Assembly: GCF_000230735.2 (NCBI RefSeq)
Contig: NC_019962.1
Coordinates: 3,720,001-3,784,000, forward strand
DNA from: Natrinema pellirubrum DSM 15624
GTDB taxonomy: Archaea > Halobacteriota > Halobacteria > Halobacteriales > Natrialbaceae
DNA: 64,000 bases
Reading direction: 5' to 3'
Shown: positions 55,066 to 64,000 of the stretch, piece by piece
How positions within the stretch are numbered: position 1 is the first letter of the stretch
How the letters are laid out: each line of letters opens with the position of its first letter
Made by a program: the position numbers and the translations under genes
Notes under the pieces: model-generated
What the model saw: the letters and a program-made list of their open reading frames with translations, nothing else
Told to the model about the DNA's origin: nothing
Databases searched by the model: none

Positions 55066-56967
55066 GTGCCCGCATCGGATCGCCGAGGGCTTCGGAACGC
55101 GTTCGTGACCCTCCAGTCGCGCCTCGAGCGCCATGCCCTCTCGCTGGCGGCGCTCGGGACGGCCGCGGTGCTTGCGGTCATGCTCTATCTGCCGGTCGGG
55201 GTCGTCTTCGTCGAGGCAATCCTCGAGGCGGGCCGGCCGACGCTCGGCCATTTCCGCGGGGTCCTGACTGATCCGTTCTATGTCGGGGCGCTCGCGGACG
55301 TCTTCGCGGAGCCGCTTGCGGTCGGGAGCCATCTCGAGGGCGTTGCCGGCTGGCTCGGGGCCATCTCGGTGTCTCTTACGCTCGTCCGGCCGCTCCCCGG
55401 CCTCGACCTGCCGGTGCCGTGGCTCGCCCTCGAGACACCGGGGATGCAGTGGGGGCTGTTCGGCTTTACCGCCTATCAGGCGGCGCTGTCGACGCTCGCA
55501 AGCGTTGCACTCGGGCTACCGGCCGCCTACGTCCTCGCGACCTACGAGTTCCGGGGTCGACGGACGATTCGATCGCTGACGATCCTGCCGTTCGTCCTGC
55601 CCGGGATCATGGTCGCGGTCGGCTTCTACGCGATGTTCGGCCGGGGCGGCACGCTCAACGGCCTGCTCGGACTGGTCGGGCTCGGGCCGTACCCGTTCAT
55701 CGAGTGGAACCCGTTGGCGATCGTGATCGTCGCCCACGCCTTTTACAACGCACCGCTGGTGGCCCGCGTGACCGTCGCCGCGTGGGAATCCGTCGACCGC
55801 CGGGCCGTCGAGACCGCTCGCAGCCTCGGCGCGAGTCCGCGGCGGGCGTTCCGCGACGTGGTCGTTCCGCAGCTGCTGCCGGCGATCCTGACCGGCACGC
55901 TGTTGACCTTCATCTTCACCTTCATGACCTTCCCCATCGTCCTCGCGCTGGGCGGGCTCCAGTTGGCGACCGTCGAGGTCTGGATCTACGACCGGGTGCG
56001 CCAGCTGGCCTACGGCGAGGCAGCGACGCTTGCCGTCCTCGAGACGGTACTCTCGCTGGGACTCACGTACGCCTATCTCCGATACGAGTCCGCCCAATCG
56101 GGGCTGGCACGTTCGGCCGGTTCGACCGCGAGGCGGCCGCTCGTTCCAGACCTGCGGACCGCGCTGTCGCCGCGTCGGCTGGCGATCGTCGGCTACGGGC
56201 TCGTCGCGCTGGTGGTCTTCGTCGGCCCGATGGCGAGTCTGGTCGTCGGCAGCGTCACCGACGGGAGCGGCCTGACGGGTCGCCATTACGCCTTTTTGCT
56301 CGAGCGCCAGCTCGAGGGGGCCAGCTACCAGACGCTACCGTGGATCGCGGTCCGGAACTCGCTGCTGTTTGGCGTCGCGACGCTCGCGGTCGCCGTCCCG
56401 ATGGGCGTCGTGATCTCGGTCGTAACCGCCCGGGCGGGCCGTTCGGGGGCCGTCGTCGACGCGCTGGCGATGTTGCCGCTTGCGGTCAGCGGCGTCGTCT
56501 TCGGGATCGGCCTGCTCCGGGGGCTGGTCTTCGGGATTCCGTTGCCCGGCGGCTGGCGGTTCCGGGTGACGGGCGCGGTCGCGATCGTCGCGGCCCACGC
56601 GGTCGCGGCCTACCCCTTCGTCACGCGCAACGTCTCGCCGCTGCTCGCGAACCTGGATCCGGCGATGGTCGAGTCCGCCCGTGCGCTGGGTGCCTCCCGG
56701 TACCGCGCGCTCCGGGACGTCGAATTGCCGCTCGTGGCCAGCGGCATCGTCGCCGGCGCGGCCTTCGCCTTCGCCATTTCGATCGGAGAGTTCTCTTCGA
56801 CGGTGATTTTGGCGGGCAGCGGCGACACCTACACGATGCCAGTCGCCGTCGAGCGCTATCTCGGTCGTCGCTCCGGCCCCGCGATCGCCATGGGAACGGT
56901 CCTGCTGTTCGTCACGGCCGCCAGCTTCGTCGTCGTCGACCGTGTCGGCGGGAGGTTCGAGCGATGA
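55066..56967 (+). CDS. ABC transporter permease (ThiP/ferric type)
   Basis: A 633-aa double permease with two six-helix halves. Each half has an EAA loop, near residues 240-260 (ETARSLGASPRRAFRDVVVP) and 535-555 (ESARALGASRYRALRDVELP). GTG start 4 nt after the substrate-binding gene. Residues 65-130 form an unusual extracytoplasmic segment before the first conserved core. Confidence 0.9.
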   Translation: MPASDRRGLRNAFVTLQSRLERHALSLAALGTAAVLAVMLYLPVGVVFVEAILEAGRPTLGHFRGVLTDPFYVGALADVFAEPLAVGSHLEGVAGWLGAISVSLTLVRPLPGLDLPVPWLALETPGMQWGLFGFTAYQAALSTLASVALGLPAAYVLATYEFRGRRTIRSLTILPFVLPGIMVAVGFYAMFGRGGTLNGLLGLVGLGPYPFIEWNPLAIVIVAHAFYNAPLVARVTVAAWESVDRRAVETARSLGASPRRAFRDVVVPQLLPAILTGTLLTFIFTFMTFPIVLALGGLQLATVEVWIYDRVRQLAYGEAATLAVLETVLSLGLTYAYLRYESAQSGLARSAGSTARRPLVPDLRTALSPRRLAIVGYGLVALVVFVGPMASLVVGSVTDGSGLTGRHYAFLLERQLEGASYQTLPWIAVRNSLLFGVATLAVAVPMGVVISVVTARAGRSGAVVDALAMLPLAVSGVVFGIGLLRGLVFGIPLPGGWRFRVTGAVAIVAAHAVAAYPFVTRNVSPLLANLDPAMVESARALGASRYRALRDVELPLVASGIVAGAAFAFAISIGEFSSTVILAGSGDTYTMPVAVERYLGRRSGPAIAMGTVLLFVTAASFVVVDRVGGRFER

Positions 56968-58001
56968 CCGCCCTCGAACTCGCGGGCGTCGCCAAACGCT
57001 ACGGCGGGACCGCGGCGCTCGAGGGGATCGATCTGACGGTCCGTGACGGCGAGTTCTTCACGCTCGTCGGGCCCTCCGGCTGTGGAAAGACGACGACGTT
57101 GCGGACCATCGCCGGTTTCGAGTCGCCGACCGAGGGGACCGTCCGCTTCGACGGGCGGGCGATGGACGGCGTCCCGCCGGAGGAGCGAGACGTCGGCGTC
57201 GTCTTCCAGAGCTACGCGCTATTTCCCCACATGAGCGTCGCCGAGAACGTCGGCTACGGGCTGCGGTTCCGGCAGCCGCCGGGCGGACAGACCGTCGAGG
57301 AACGCGTCCGGGAACTGCTCGCGCTGGTCGACCTCGAGGGAATGGGCGAGCGCGACCCCGAGGGGTTATCGGGTGGCCAGCGCCAGCGGGTCGCGCTGGC
57401 GCGGGCGCTCGCGCCGGCTCCCGATCTGCTCTTGCTCGACGAGCCGATGAGCGCGCTCGACGCACAGCTCCGGGAGTCGCTGCGCCGGCAGATCAAACGG
57501 ATCCAGTCGGCACTCGAGATCACGACGGTCTACGTCACCCACGATCAGGCCGAGGCGCTGGCGATCTCCGATCGCGTGGCGGTGATGAACGGCGGCCGGG
57601 TCGAACAGGTCGGCCGGCCGCAGGTGATCTACCGCGAGCCCGAAACGCGATTCGTCGCCGAGTTCGTCGGCGACAACAACGTTTTCGAGGGCACGGTTCG
57701 AGAGCGAGAGGCGGACCGGGCGCGGATCGACGTCGGCGGCGAGACCCTCGCGGTGTCGGCGGTCCCGCCGGAGGCCGACCGGGTCACCGTCTGCGTGCGA
57801 CCGGGTGCGCTCTCCCGGAACGTCGGGACCAACCGGCTGCCGGTGACCGTCGAAACCAGCGAGTTCCTCGGCGAGACCGTCCGCGTCCACGGCCACTGGA
57901 ACGGGGCCGAGATGGTCCTGCAACTCCCCGCGGTCCCCGAGGCCGACGAACTGACGGTCGGGTTCGACCCCGACGACGCCCACGTCGTCGCGACCGACTG
58001 A
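56964..58001 (+). CDS. ABC transporter ATPase (ThiQ/PotA type)
   Basis: A 345-aa ATPase. Walker A GPSGCGKTT (Lys42), FQSYALFPHMSVAENV, signature LSGGQ (135-139), Walker B LLLLDEP (Asp159-Glu160) and a C-terminal TOBE domain (about residues 245-335) are present. The TOBE domain is typical of the larger spermidine/iron/molybdate group and longer than in enterobacterial ThiQ. It overlaps the permease by 4 nt. Confidence 0.93.
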   Translation: MTALELAGVAKRYGGTAALEGIDLTVRDGEFFTLVGPSGCGKTTTLRTIAGFESPTEGTVRFDGRAMDGVPPEERDVGVVFQSYALFPHMSVAENVGYGLRFRQPPGGQTVEERVRELLALVDLEGMGERDPEGLSGGQRQRVALARALAPAPDLLLLDEPMSALDAQLRESLRRQIKRIQSALEITTVYVTHDQAEALAISDRVAVMNGGRVEQVGRPQVIYREPETRFVAEFVGDNNVFEGTVREREADRARIDVGGETLAVSAVPPEADRVTVCVRPGALSRNVGTNRLPVTVETSEFLGETVRVHGHWNGAEMVLQLPAVPEADELTVGFDPDDAHVVATD

Positions 58002-58085
58002 GTCGATCACGCGTGATGCGGAGCCGGCCCTCGGCCGGAATACACAGGGTGGCCGCTTTTCGATCGGTGCATGTTACCAACCATC

Positions 58086-58397
58086 ATGCAAGTCACTCGC
58101 CGGCTCCGGGTCGACCTCGAGCGCCACGAGGTACCCGTCGGAACCGAGTTCACCGTTCGCGTTCGCGACGACCGGCGACGGCCGGTCGAAGGGGCGTTCG
58201 TCGAGGCGAGACGGAAATCGGCCCGCACGGACGAGCGGGGGCTGTGTCGGCTGCGACTCGACGCGCCGGGCTTCTGGAAACTCGTCGCCGCGAAGTCCCC
58301 GACCGACCGCGTGGCCTACGAGCCGGGATCGGCGCTCGTTCGGGTCGTCTCGACGGCCTCGAGGCGTCGCCCGCACCGTCTCGTGGGATCCCGGTAA
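58086..58397 (+). CDS. Hypothetical protein with carboxypeptidase-regulatory-like beta domain
   Basis: A 103-aa protein: LERHEVPVGTEFTVRVRDD, then RRPVEGAFVEAR and TDERGLCRLRLDAPGFWKLVA, in the order of a small prealbumin-like or CarboxypepD-reg beta sandwich. A basic C-terminus follows. No signal peptide. An ATG five codons upstream (58071) is possible. Function unknown. Confidence 0.65.
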   Translation: MQVTRRLRVDLERHEVPVGTEFTVRVRDDRRRPVEGAFVEARRKSARTDERGLCRLRLDAPGFWKLVAAKSPTDRVAYEPGSALVRVVSTASRRRPHRLVGSR

Positions 58398-58469
58398 CGG
58401 ATGGCCGCCGGCGACACCGCTGGCCCAGCATGGCACAGCGTTATCCCTACCGGCGATGTGTGCGAGACT

Positions 58470-58667
58470 ATGGCAGATACCAAGGACGGTCGCGAGAAAC
58501 AGGCCGACGACGCCGAAAAGCGCCAGCGCGAGCGGGAACTCGAGGAAGCCCTCGAGCGCGACGACGAGGACGAGCCGCCGGCCGACGAGGCGGAGGACGA
58601 CGGGGCCGAGTCGGTCGCGGACGACGGCGAGGGATCGGCCGAGGGAACCGCGGCGAGCGACGAATAG
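58470..58667 (+). CDS. Small acidic coiled protein
   Basis: A 65-aa protein: a charged helix (MADTKDGREKQADDAEKRQR onwards) followed by an Asp/Glu/Ala-rich disordered tail. Similar small acidic proteins occur across haloarchaea. The ATG at 58470 was chosen because the upstream extension to 58401 does not look conserved. Function unknown. Confidence 0.6.
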   Translation: MADTKDGREKQADDAEKRQRERELEEALERDDEDEPPADEAEDDGAESVADDGEGSAEGTAASDE

Positions 58668-58688
58668 CAGTCGGCAGTATATCGAGGG

Positions 58689-60635
58689 CTACAGTCCCCA
58701 GAAGAACGCGATGCCGAGGACGGTGACGATCGAGAGCAGCAACTGCAGCGGCGCGCCGACCCGGACGAAATCCGTGAACTTGTAGCCGCCGGGGCCGTAG
58801 ACGAACAGGTTCGTCTGGTAGCCGACGGGCGTGAGAAACGCCGTCGAGGCCGCAAAGGTCACGGCCAGCACGAACGCGAAGGGGTTCGCGCCGATCTGGT
58901 CGGCCGTCTGGACGGCGACCGGGAGCATCAACACGACGCTCGCGTTGTTCGAGATGACACCCGTAATGAGTCCGGTCGCGAGGTAAAACACCCAGAGGAC
59001 ACCGAGAACCGGGAGATAGGCCCCGGTCGAGGCGACGAGCGACCCCAAGAGGTCGGCTCCGCCGGTCTGCTCTAAGGCCATCCCCAGCGGGATGATTCCC
59101 GCCAGCAGGAAGATTACGTCCCACTCAACGGCGTCGTAGATCTCGGTCGGCTTGAGGACGCCCGTCGCGACCATCGCGACGACACCGGCCAGCGCAGTGA
59201 CCATGATCGGCAGGGACAGCGACGACATGGCCTCGAAGCCGCCGACACCGGTCACACCGGCCAGCGCACTCCCGACCGCGCCCCACGGGACGGCGACGAA
59301 GCCGACGACGCCGGCCATGATCGCCGCCGCGTGGGGAATCTTCTCCGTTCGGTAGTCGGGCTCGTCCGGCTCGTGGGCAACGATGAAGTCGTCGTTTTGA
59401 GAGAGCCGGTCGATGCTGTCGGGTGCCGCCTGGACCAACAGCGTGTCACCGACTCGAATGCGGCGTTCGTCCATGTCGCTGCGGACCGTTTCCCCTCGGC
59501 TGCGGAAGGCCAGCACGGTCGCGTCGTAGCGCTGGCGGAACGTCGACGTCTCGAGCGACTCGCCCACGAGGAAGGAGCCCCGGGGGACGACGACCTCGAC
59601 CAGCGTGCGGTCGGGGATCTCGTCCGGCTCGAGTTCGGCGTCGGTCTCGGGACCGCCGTCGATCGTGAGCGTCTCGCGTTCGACGAGTTGTTGGACGGTC
59701 GGTCGGTCGGCCCGCAGCCGGAGCGTGTCGCCGGCGCGGATCGTCTTCTGGCCGATGGGTTCGATGAACTCCTCGCCGTCGCGGACGACCTGCAGGATGT
59801 CGGCGTCGAACTCGACGCGATCGATCGCGTCGGCGACCGTCGAGCCGACGATCGGGGAGCCCTCGTCGACGATCGCCTCGGTCAGGTACTCACCGATGGC
59901 GTACTCCGTGACGTAGTCCTCGTCGACGGGGACCCGCTCGGGCAGCAGTCGGTGACCGACGGTCATGAGATAGATGCTGCCGACGAGGAGGACGATGACG
60001 CCGAGTTTGGTGAACTCGAACATCGAGAAGGGGTGATCGAGCAGGCGCGCGGAGACGTCGCTCGCGAGGATGTTCGTCGAGGTGCCGATCAGCGTGAGCA
60101 TGCCGCCGAACATCGAGGCATACGAGAGCGGAATCAGCAGTTTCGACGGCGAGGTCTTGCCCTTGTGAGCGATGTCGGAGACGACGGGCACGAGGATGGC
60201 GACCACCGGCGTATTGTTGATAAAGCCGGAGATGGGGCCGCTGACGCCGATCGTCGCGAGCAGCTGTTTGTCGAGGTCCTCGCCGGCGAACGCGGACATC
60301 TTCCGGCCGATGATCTGGACGACGCCGGTCTGGCTGATCCCCGAACTCAGAATGAGCATCGCCAGCACGGTGATCGTCGCCGAATTGGAGAACCCGGAAG
60401 TCCCTTCCGTCGTCGAGATTTCGGTGAAGTTCGCGACGCCATCGGCACCCAGAATCATCAACAGCACCATGATCAGGATGGCGGTCACGTCGATCGGCAG
60501 CCACTCGGTAATGAACAGAACCAGCGCGAAAAGGATGATCGCGAACACCACGAGCATCTGGGGCGTCACCGCGAGCCCGCCGGAATCGGCGGCCAGCGGT
60601 ACGACTCCGCCCTCGGAGAAGAGACGTCCGGTCAC
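58689..60635 (-). CDS. SLC13-family permease with two RCK_C domains
   Basis: A 648-aa membrane carrier of the DASS/SLC13 type. The first helical half contains [18 protein letters not shown] and [14 protein letters not shown]. Two TrkA-C (RCK_C) domains follow (about residues 230-420, around [21 protein letters not shown] and [19 protein letters not shown]). The second half contains [18 protein letters not shown] and [15 protein letters not shown]. It probably transports sulfate, dicarboxylates or similar anions. The GTG at 60635 is chosen; the frame is open to 60998 but that part is non-conserved and overlaps the divergent promoter. Confidence 0.9.
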   Translation of the reverse strand: MTGRLFSEGGVVPLAADSGGLAVTPQMLVVFAIILFALVLFITEWLPIDVTAILIMVLLMILGADGVANFTEISTTEGTSGFSNSATITVLAMLILSSGISQTGVVQIIGRKMSAFAGEDLDKQLLATIGVSGPISGFINNTPVVAILVPVVSDIAHKGKTSPSKLLIPLSYASMFGGMLTLIGTSTNILASDVSARLLDHPFSMFEFTKLGVIVLLVGSIYLMTVGHRLLPERVPVDEDYVTEYAIGEYLTEAIVDEGSPIVGSTVADAIDRVEFDADILQVVRDGEEFIEPIGQKTIRAGDTLRLRADRPTVQQLVERETLTIDGGPETDAELEPDEIPDRTLVEVVVPRGSFLVGESLETSTFRQRYDATVLAFRSRGETVRSDMDERRIRVGDTLLVQAAPDSIDRLSQNDDFIVAHEPDEPDYRTEKIPHAAAIMAGVVGFVAVPWGAVGSALAGVTGVGGFEAMSSLSLPIMVTALAGVVAMVATGVLKPTEIYDAVEWDVIFLLAGIIPLGMALEQTGGADLLGSLVASTGAYLPVLGVLWVFYLATGLITGVISNNASVVLMLPVAVQTADQIGANPFAFVLAVTFAASTAFLTPVGYQTNLFVYGPGGYKFTDFVRVGAPLQLLLSIVTVLGIAFFWGL

Positions 60636-60934
60636 GGTTGATAGTACGGATTCCTTGACGATGCCGCTTGAAGCCCCCGGTTCGCCGACGCCGTCGCGAT
60701 CGGCTGTCTTCCCGAGCGATCGGCGCAGGTCGGCCGTCGGAATGCGGCGAACATCATCGGCCACGTTCCTTTGGTTCGAGAACCGGTGGGCGTACTCAAG
60801 TGACTGTTCCGAGGACGAACGGGTACGGAGACGGCCGACGGCCGACCCCCTCTCGTCGCCGCGACTCCCCACCGCCTCTCGCGGCGACCGACTCGAGAGG
60901 GTGGCTCGGGCGGCGGCCGCTGCCCCACCGAGCC

Positions 60935-61243
60935 ATGAACGAGTACACGCTCCCCATCGCGATCGCGAACACGGCGACGGTACTGACCGGCGGCGCAATC
61001 GCGTTGCTCGCCTATCGGGCCTTCCGACGGACCGGGTCGGCGGCGCTGCGTGCCGTCGCCGCCGGCTTCGGTGTCATCGTCATCGGCTCGATCCTCGGCG
61101 GCGGCGTTCACCTCCTCGGCGAGACGATGGGACTGGGCATCGCCCTCCAGAGTTCGGCGACAGCACTCGGGTTCGCGATCTTGCTCTACTCGCTGTACGC
61201 CGAAACCACCGACATCACCGTGACCACGGAGCTGTCAGTATGA
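60935..61243 (+). CDS. Three-helix membrane protein, DUF7521-like
   Basis: A 102-aa protein with three predicted helices (about residues 4-25, 38-60 and 70-90): [20 protein letters not shown], then [19 protein letters not shown]. It matches a small haloarchaeal family as recalled (DUF7521), often found near transcription regulators. It overlaps the next gene by 4 nt. Confidence 0.7.
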   Translation: MNEYTLPIAIANTATVLTGGAIALLAYRAFRRTGSAALRAVAAGFGVIVIGSILGGGVHLLGETMGLGIALQSSATALGFAILLYSLYAETTDITVTTELSV

Positions 61244-61731
61244 CCGACGGACCGTCCGGCCGACCGACGCGAGTCGTCGCTCAGGGAACCTTCGACGTCC
61301 TCCATCCCGGCCACGTCCACTATCTGGAGGCGGCCGCCGCGGCCGGCGACGAACTCCACGTCATCGTCGCCCGCGCGGAGAGTGTCACGCACAAACCCGA
61401 CCCCGTGCTGCCGGGCGAGCAGCGTCGGGACGCCGTCGCCGCGCTCGAGGCGGTCGATCACGCCCGATTGGGCCATCCGTCGGACTTCTCGGTCCCGATC
61501 CGCGAGATCGATCCCGACGTCGTTGTGCTGGGTCACGACCAGCACCACGACGAGGACGAGATTGCCGGGCTGCTCGCGGCGTGGGGGATCGACTGTCGCG
61601 TCGAGCGGGCGAGCGGGCTCGAGCCGACGGGAAAGCGCCTGCACTCGAGCAGCGACATCGTCGAGCGAGTTCTCGAGCGGCGGGGAGAGAGCGATCGCCG
61701 GCCATCGCTCGAGGCCGAATCGGACGACTGA
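61240..61731 (+). CDS. ribL: FAD synthetase RibL
   Basis: A 163-aa nucleotidyltransferase: [19 protein letters not shown] with the HxGH motif (about residues 22-25), the middle [12 protein letters not shown] and the late SSSDIVERV. RibL makes FAD from FMN and an NTP in archaea (characterised in Methanocaldococcus). The related glycerol-3-phosphate cytidylyltransferase is less likely. ATGA overlap with the upstream gene. Confidence 0.9.
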   Translation: MTDGPSGRPTRVVAQGTFDVLHPGHVHYLEAAAAAGDELHVIVARAESVTHKPDPVLPGEQRRDAVAALEAVDHARLGHPSDFSVPIREIDPDVVVLGHDQHHDEDEIAGLLAAWGIDCRVERASGLEPTGKRLHSSSDIVERVLERRGESDRRPSLEAESDD

Positions 61732-61747
61732 GCGGGAACGGACGACG

Positions 61748-64000
61748 CTACTGCGAGGAGAGCCGTGACTGAAACCGATCGAGACCGACATCGAGCATGT
61801 CAGGACTGACGGGCTGGAACTCGCCGTTGTCGGGGAGGTAGGGACGAACGGAGTCCCAGCTGTCGCGGGCGTACCGTTCGTCGAGCAGGACGCGAACGCC
61901 GACGTCGTCGGGGCTGCGGATGACCCGACCGATGGCCTGACGGGCCTTCCGGACGGCGGGAATCGTGAGTGCGTACGTGAAGCCGTCACCGAACGCGTCG
62001 TCGTAAGCGCGTCGGACGGCCTTCGTTCTGGGGCTCGAGGTATTGACGATCGGGACGCCACAGACGACCGCAGCGGCGAGTCGGTCGCCGCTGTAGTCGA
62101 CGCCCTCGGTCAGGGTTCCCCGCAGGCTCGTGACCAGCACCTTCCCCGCGCCCGCGAAGAACTCGTCTTTGAGCGACTCGGTCGTCTCGTCGTCGCTGGC
62201 GACGTCGAGCAGGACCGGTTTGTCGACCCGTTCCTCGAGTCGGCCGGCGATCCACTCGGCCTCGGCGTAACTTGGCATGCCGACGAGGACGTTGCCGGGG
62301 AGGCGGGCGACCGTCGCGACGGCGTTCGCATAGGATCGGCGGGTCGGGTTCTCCTCGCCCGGTCGGCCGCGGTTGTCGTAGGTGTACTTCGGCGCGGCGA
62401 CCGCGAAGCTCTCGCGGTTCTCCGCGGGGAAGTGAAGGCCGTACCGTCGCTCGACGACCGGGCGGTCCTCCTCGCGGGCGAGGTACTGCAGGCCCGTCAC
62501 CTCGGTGAAGGCCTCGATCGGCTCGAGGGTCGCGCTCATCAGGACGCCGCCGCCGAAGTGCCCGAGTCGGTCGCCGATGGCGTCGCTTGGGACGCAGTTG
62601 TGAAGCGAGAGGCGAGCGTTGTAGGCCCGCCGCCACGAGTCGGGCGGCTCGGTGTCGTCCCAGGTTCGCTCGAGTTCGATCTCGCGGAAGTAATCGGTGT
62701 GACCGCGGCGGTACCACTCGCCGAGGACCCGCCCGACGGCGGGCGCAGCGCGGGTCCGGTCCTCGTCTTCGGCCTCGTTTAAAACGCGCTGGACGACCGC
62801 GCCGACGGCCTCGGCACGGACCCAGTCGGCGTCGCCGTAGCCCGCCTCGCGGGCCCACTCGGTCAGTTCGTCCTCGGCGGGCTCTGCGGGGTCTCGAAGG
62901 GGGAGTTCCGCGTCCTCGAGGTCGTTCAGGTTCGACTGCCAGCCTCGGTGGTTGCGGTCGAGGGAGGCAGTCACGCGCCGATCGAGTTCGGCCCGGAGGT
63001 CCTGCACGAACTCGAGGGTCCGGTTGAGTTCCTCGAACGAGACGTCGCTGTCGTTCAGTTCGCCGCGGACGAGGTCGGCGTCGGCGGTCTTCGAGCCGCC
63101 CTCGGCCTGTCGGCCCTCCCGTTCGAATTTGACCGGCTGGATGACCCGCGAGAGTTCGGTCTCGGCGTCCCGCAGCGTGCGGTCGGCGACGCCCTCGCTG
63201 ACCAGGTCGCGGACGCGGGGCTCTAACATGTGGGCCTCGTCGCAGACGACGAAGGTAGAGTCGTCGAGCAGGGCACCCGTAAAGGAGCCGACGGTACGGG
63301 GATCGAACGCGTGGTAGTAGTTGCCGATGACGACCTCGGCCTCGCCGAGGGCGGCCCCCATCACGGAGTGGGGGCAGGTGCCGTGTGTCACCGAGCGGGC
63401 CACGAGGTCCTCGGGCGTGATCATTCCCGCATCGGTGAAGTCGTAGGGTATCGCCTCCGCGGGCGAGCCGTCCTCGTCGTCCGGCAGGTCCTCCAGATAC
63501 TGTGCGTAGAACGGACAGTACTCCGTCTCGGCCCCGACCGGCCCGCCCTCGCCGTACTCCGGCAGGTCGGGCGGGTAGGGAGTCGGCTCGCCGGCGGTCT
63601 CGAGGAAGGTGTTTTTCGATCGGCTCCCGCTGTCGGCCAGCCCGATCTGCTGGCTGCGGGCGCGGGCGGCCAGGTTCTTCGCGGTCGTATCGCCGCTCTC
63701 GCCGGTGAGATCGCGGGTCCGATCACGCAGGGTTTCACAGCGGTCGTAGACGTTCCCGTCGTCGAACCCCGCCGTCTTCTCACGGTTGTACGGACAGACG
63801 TCGGCTTTCCCAACGAGGGTCAGTCCCGACACGGGGTTCCAGTCGGCCGGCAGGTTCTCGTTGATCGTCTCGAGGTCCGCTTCGAACTGGCGCAGTTGCT
63901 GTTTGACGCTCGTGAGGACGAACACGCGCTCGTAGTCGGTGTCGGGATCGCGCACCAGATCGATCCCGGCGGTGAGCGCGATCATCGTCTTCCCGGTACC
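61748..64000 (-). CDS. XPD/Rad3-like DEAH helicase, 5' end outside window
   Basis: 750 residues are visible; the N-terminus is beyond the right edge. The visible part opens in Walker A (GTGKTMIALTAG). Four cysteines in an inserted domain (CPYNREK, YDRCETL, EYCPFY and GTCPHSV) match the [4Fe-4S] cluster of XPD-family helicases. The DEAH box is VVCDEAHML. The C-terminal motor has TSLRGTLTEGVDYSG and the motif VI region RKARQAIGRVIRSPDDVGV. It is a 5'-3' DNA helicase probably involved in repair. Confidence 0.92.
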   Translation of the reverse strand, partial: GTGKTMIALTAGIDLVRDPDTDYERVFVLTSVKQQLRQFEADLETINENLPADWNPVSGLTLVGKADVCPYNREKTAGFDDGNVYDRCETLRDRTRDLTGESGDTTAKNLAARARSQQIGLADSGSRSKNTFLETAGEPTPYPPDLPEYGEGGPVGAETEYCPFYAQYLEDLPDDEDGSPAEAIPYDFTDAGMITPEDLVARSVTHGTCPHSVMGAALGEAEVVIGNYYHAFDPRTVGSFTGALLDDSTFVVCDEAHMLEPRVRDLVSEGVADRTLRDAETELSRVIQPVKFEREGRQAEGGSKTADADLVRGELNDSDVSFEELNRTLEFVQDLRAELDRRVTASLDRNHRGWQSNLNDLEDAELPLRDPAEPAEDELTEWAREAGYGDADWVRAEAVGAVVQRVLNEAEDEDRTRAAPAVGRVLGEWYRRGHTDYFREIELERTWDDTEPPDSWRRAYNARLSLHNCVPSDAIGDRLGHFGGGVLMSATLEPIEAFTEVTGLQYLAREEDRPVVERRYGLHFPAENRESFAVAAPKYTYDNRGRPGEENPTRRSYANAVATVARLPGNVLVGMPSYAEAEWIAGRLEERVDKPVLLDVASDDETTESLKDEFFAGAGKVLVTSLRGTLTEGVDYSGDRLAAAVVCGVPIVNTSSPRTKAVRRAYDDAFGDGFTYALTIPAVRKARQAIGRVIRSPDDVGVRVLLDERYARDSWDSVRPYLPDNGEFQPVSPDMLDVGLDRFQSRLSSQ

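Noticed and set aside
1-64000. CRISPR arrays, IS elements, rRNA genes, replication origin
   Set aside because: No regularly spaced repeats, transposase genes, terminal inverted repeats, rRNA segments or Orc1/Cdc6 gene with origin repeats were seen on reading both strands.

Overview
This is chromosomal DNA of a haloarchaeon (class Halobacteria). The sequence is GC-rich with strong G/C preference at third codon positions. The predicted proteins are very acidic (Asp/Glu-rich) and exported proteins carry Tat or Tat-lipobox signals. Genes typically have a TATA element about 25-30 bp before the start codon, and the hallmark archaeal genes are present: DNA polymerase D large subunit, Hef, Hel308, KEOPS Cgi121, PurO and RibL. 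A close halocin C8 homologue points towards the Natrinema/Haloterrigena group, but genus is an inference.

Layout. 1-4935 (minus): a PPC/DUF296 gene followed after 1 nt by polC (DP2), which is interrupted by a 508-aa LAGLIDADG intein and runs off the left edge. 5227-11407 (plus): a complete dipeptide/oligopeptide ABC operon (dppABCDF type). 11518-13182: small and hypothetical genes, some AT-richer. 13312-18549: a 4-CBS protein overlapping glyS, a dolichol-kinase-like membrane protein, an MFS carrier and TspO. 18677-28371: the Hef helicase-nuclease, a PAP2 phosphatase, a zinc-ribbon protein, a LOG-like protein, malate dehydrogenase, ferredoxin, a methyltransferase, a PiT phosphate carrier, UspA and a DUF6069 protein.

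28441-44684: Hel308 overlapping Cgi121, an OYE-family reductase, a rhodanese lipoprotein, tRNA-Gln(CUG) beside an HNH endonuclease, PurO, a phosphoesterase, serine acetyltransferase, a phosphohexomutase, a GIY-YIG protein, LarB, a histone-fold DUF1931 protein, a pair of tandem membrane paralogues, RpiA and an ABC-2 exporter. 45003-50338: a MacB-like ABC exporter and several membrane proteins. 50588-52508: an AT-richer island with a FilR1-type regulator and a halocin C8-type precursor whose last 76 residues are the ten-cysteine peptide. 52726-64000: an AI-2E carrier, a thiamine-type ABC operon, an SLC13/RCK carrier, RibL and an XPD/Rad3-like helicase cut by the right edge.

Most of the window is housekeeping: replication and repair (PolD, Hef, Hel308, XPD-like), translation (GlyRS, tRNA-Gln, KEOPS) and central metabolism (Mdh, RpiA, phosphohexomutase, PurO, CysE). 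The accessory parts are the intein, the HNH gene beside tRNA-Gln and, above all, the halocin locus. There the single gene is expected to give both the antimicrobial peptide and its immunity protein, with a regulator immediately upstream and several unassigned membrane proteins nearby.
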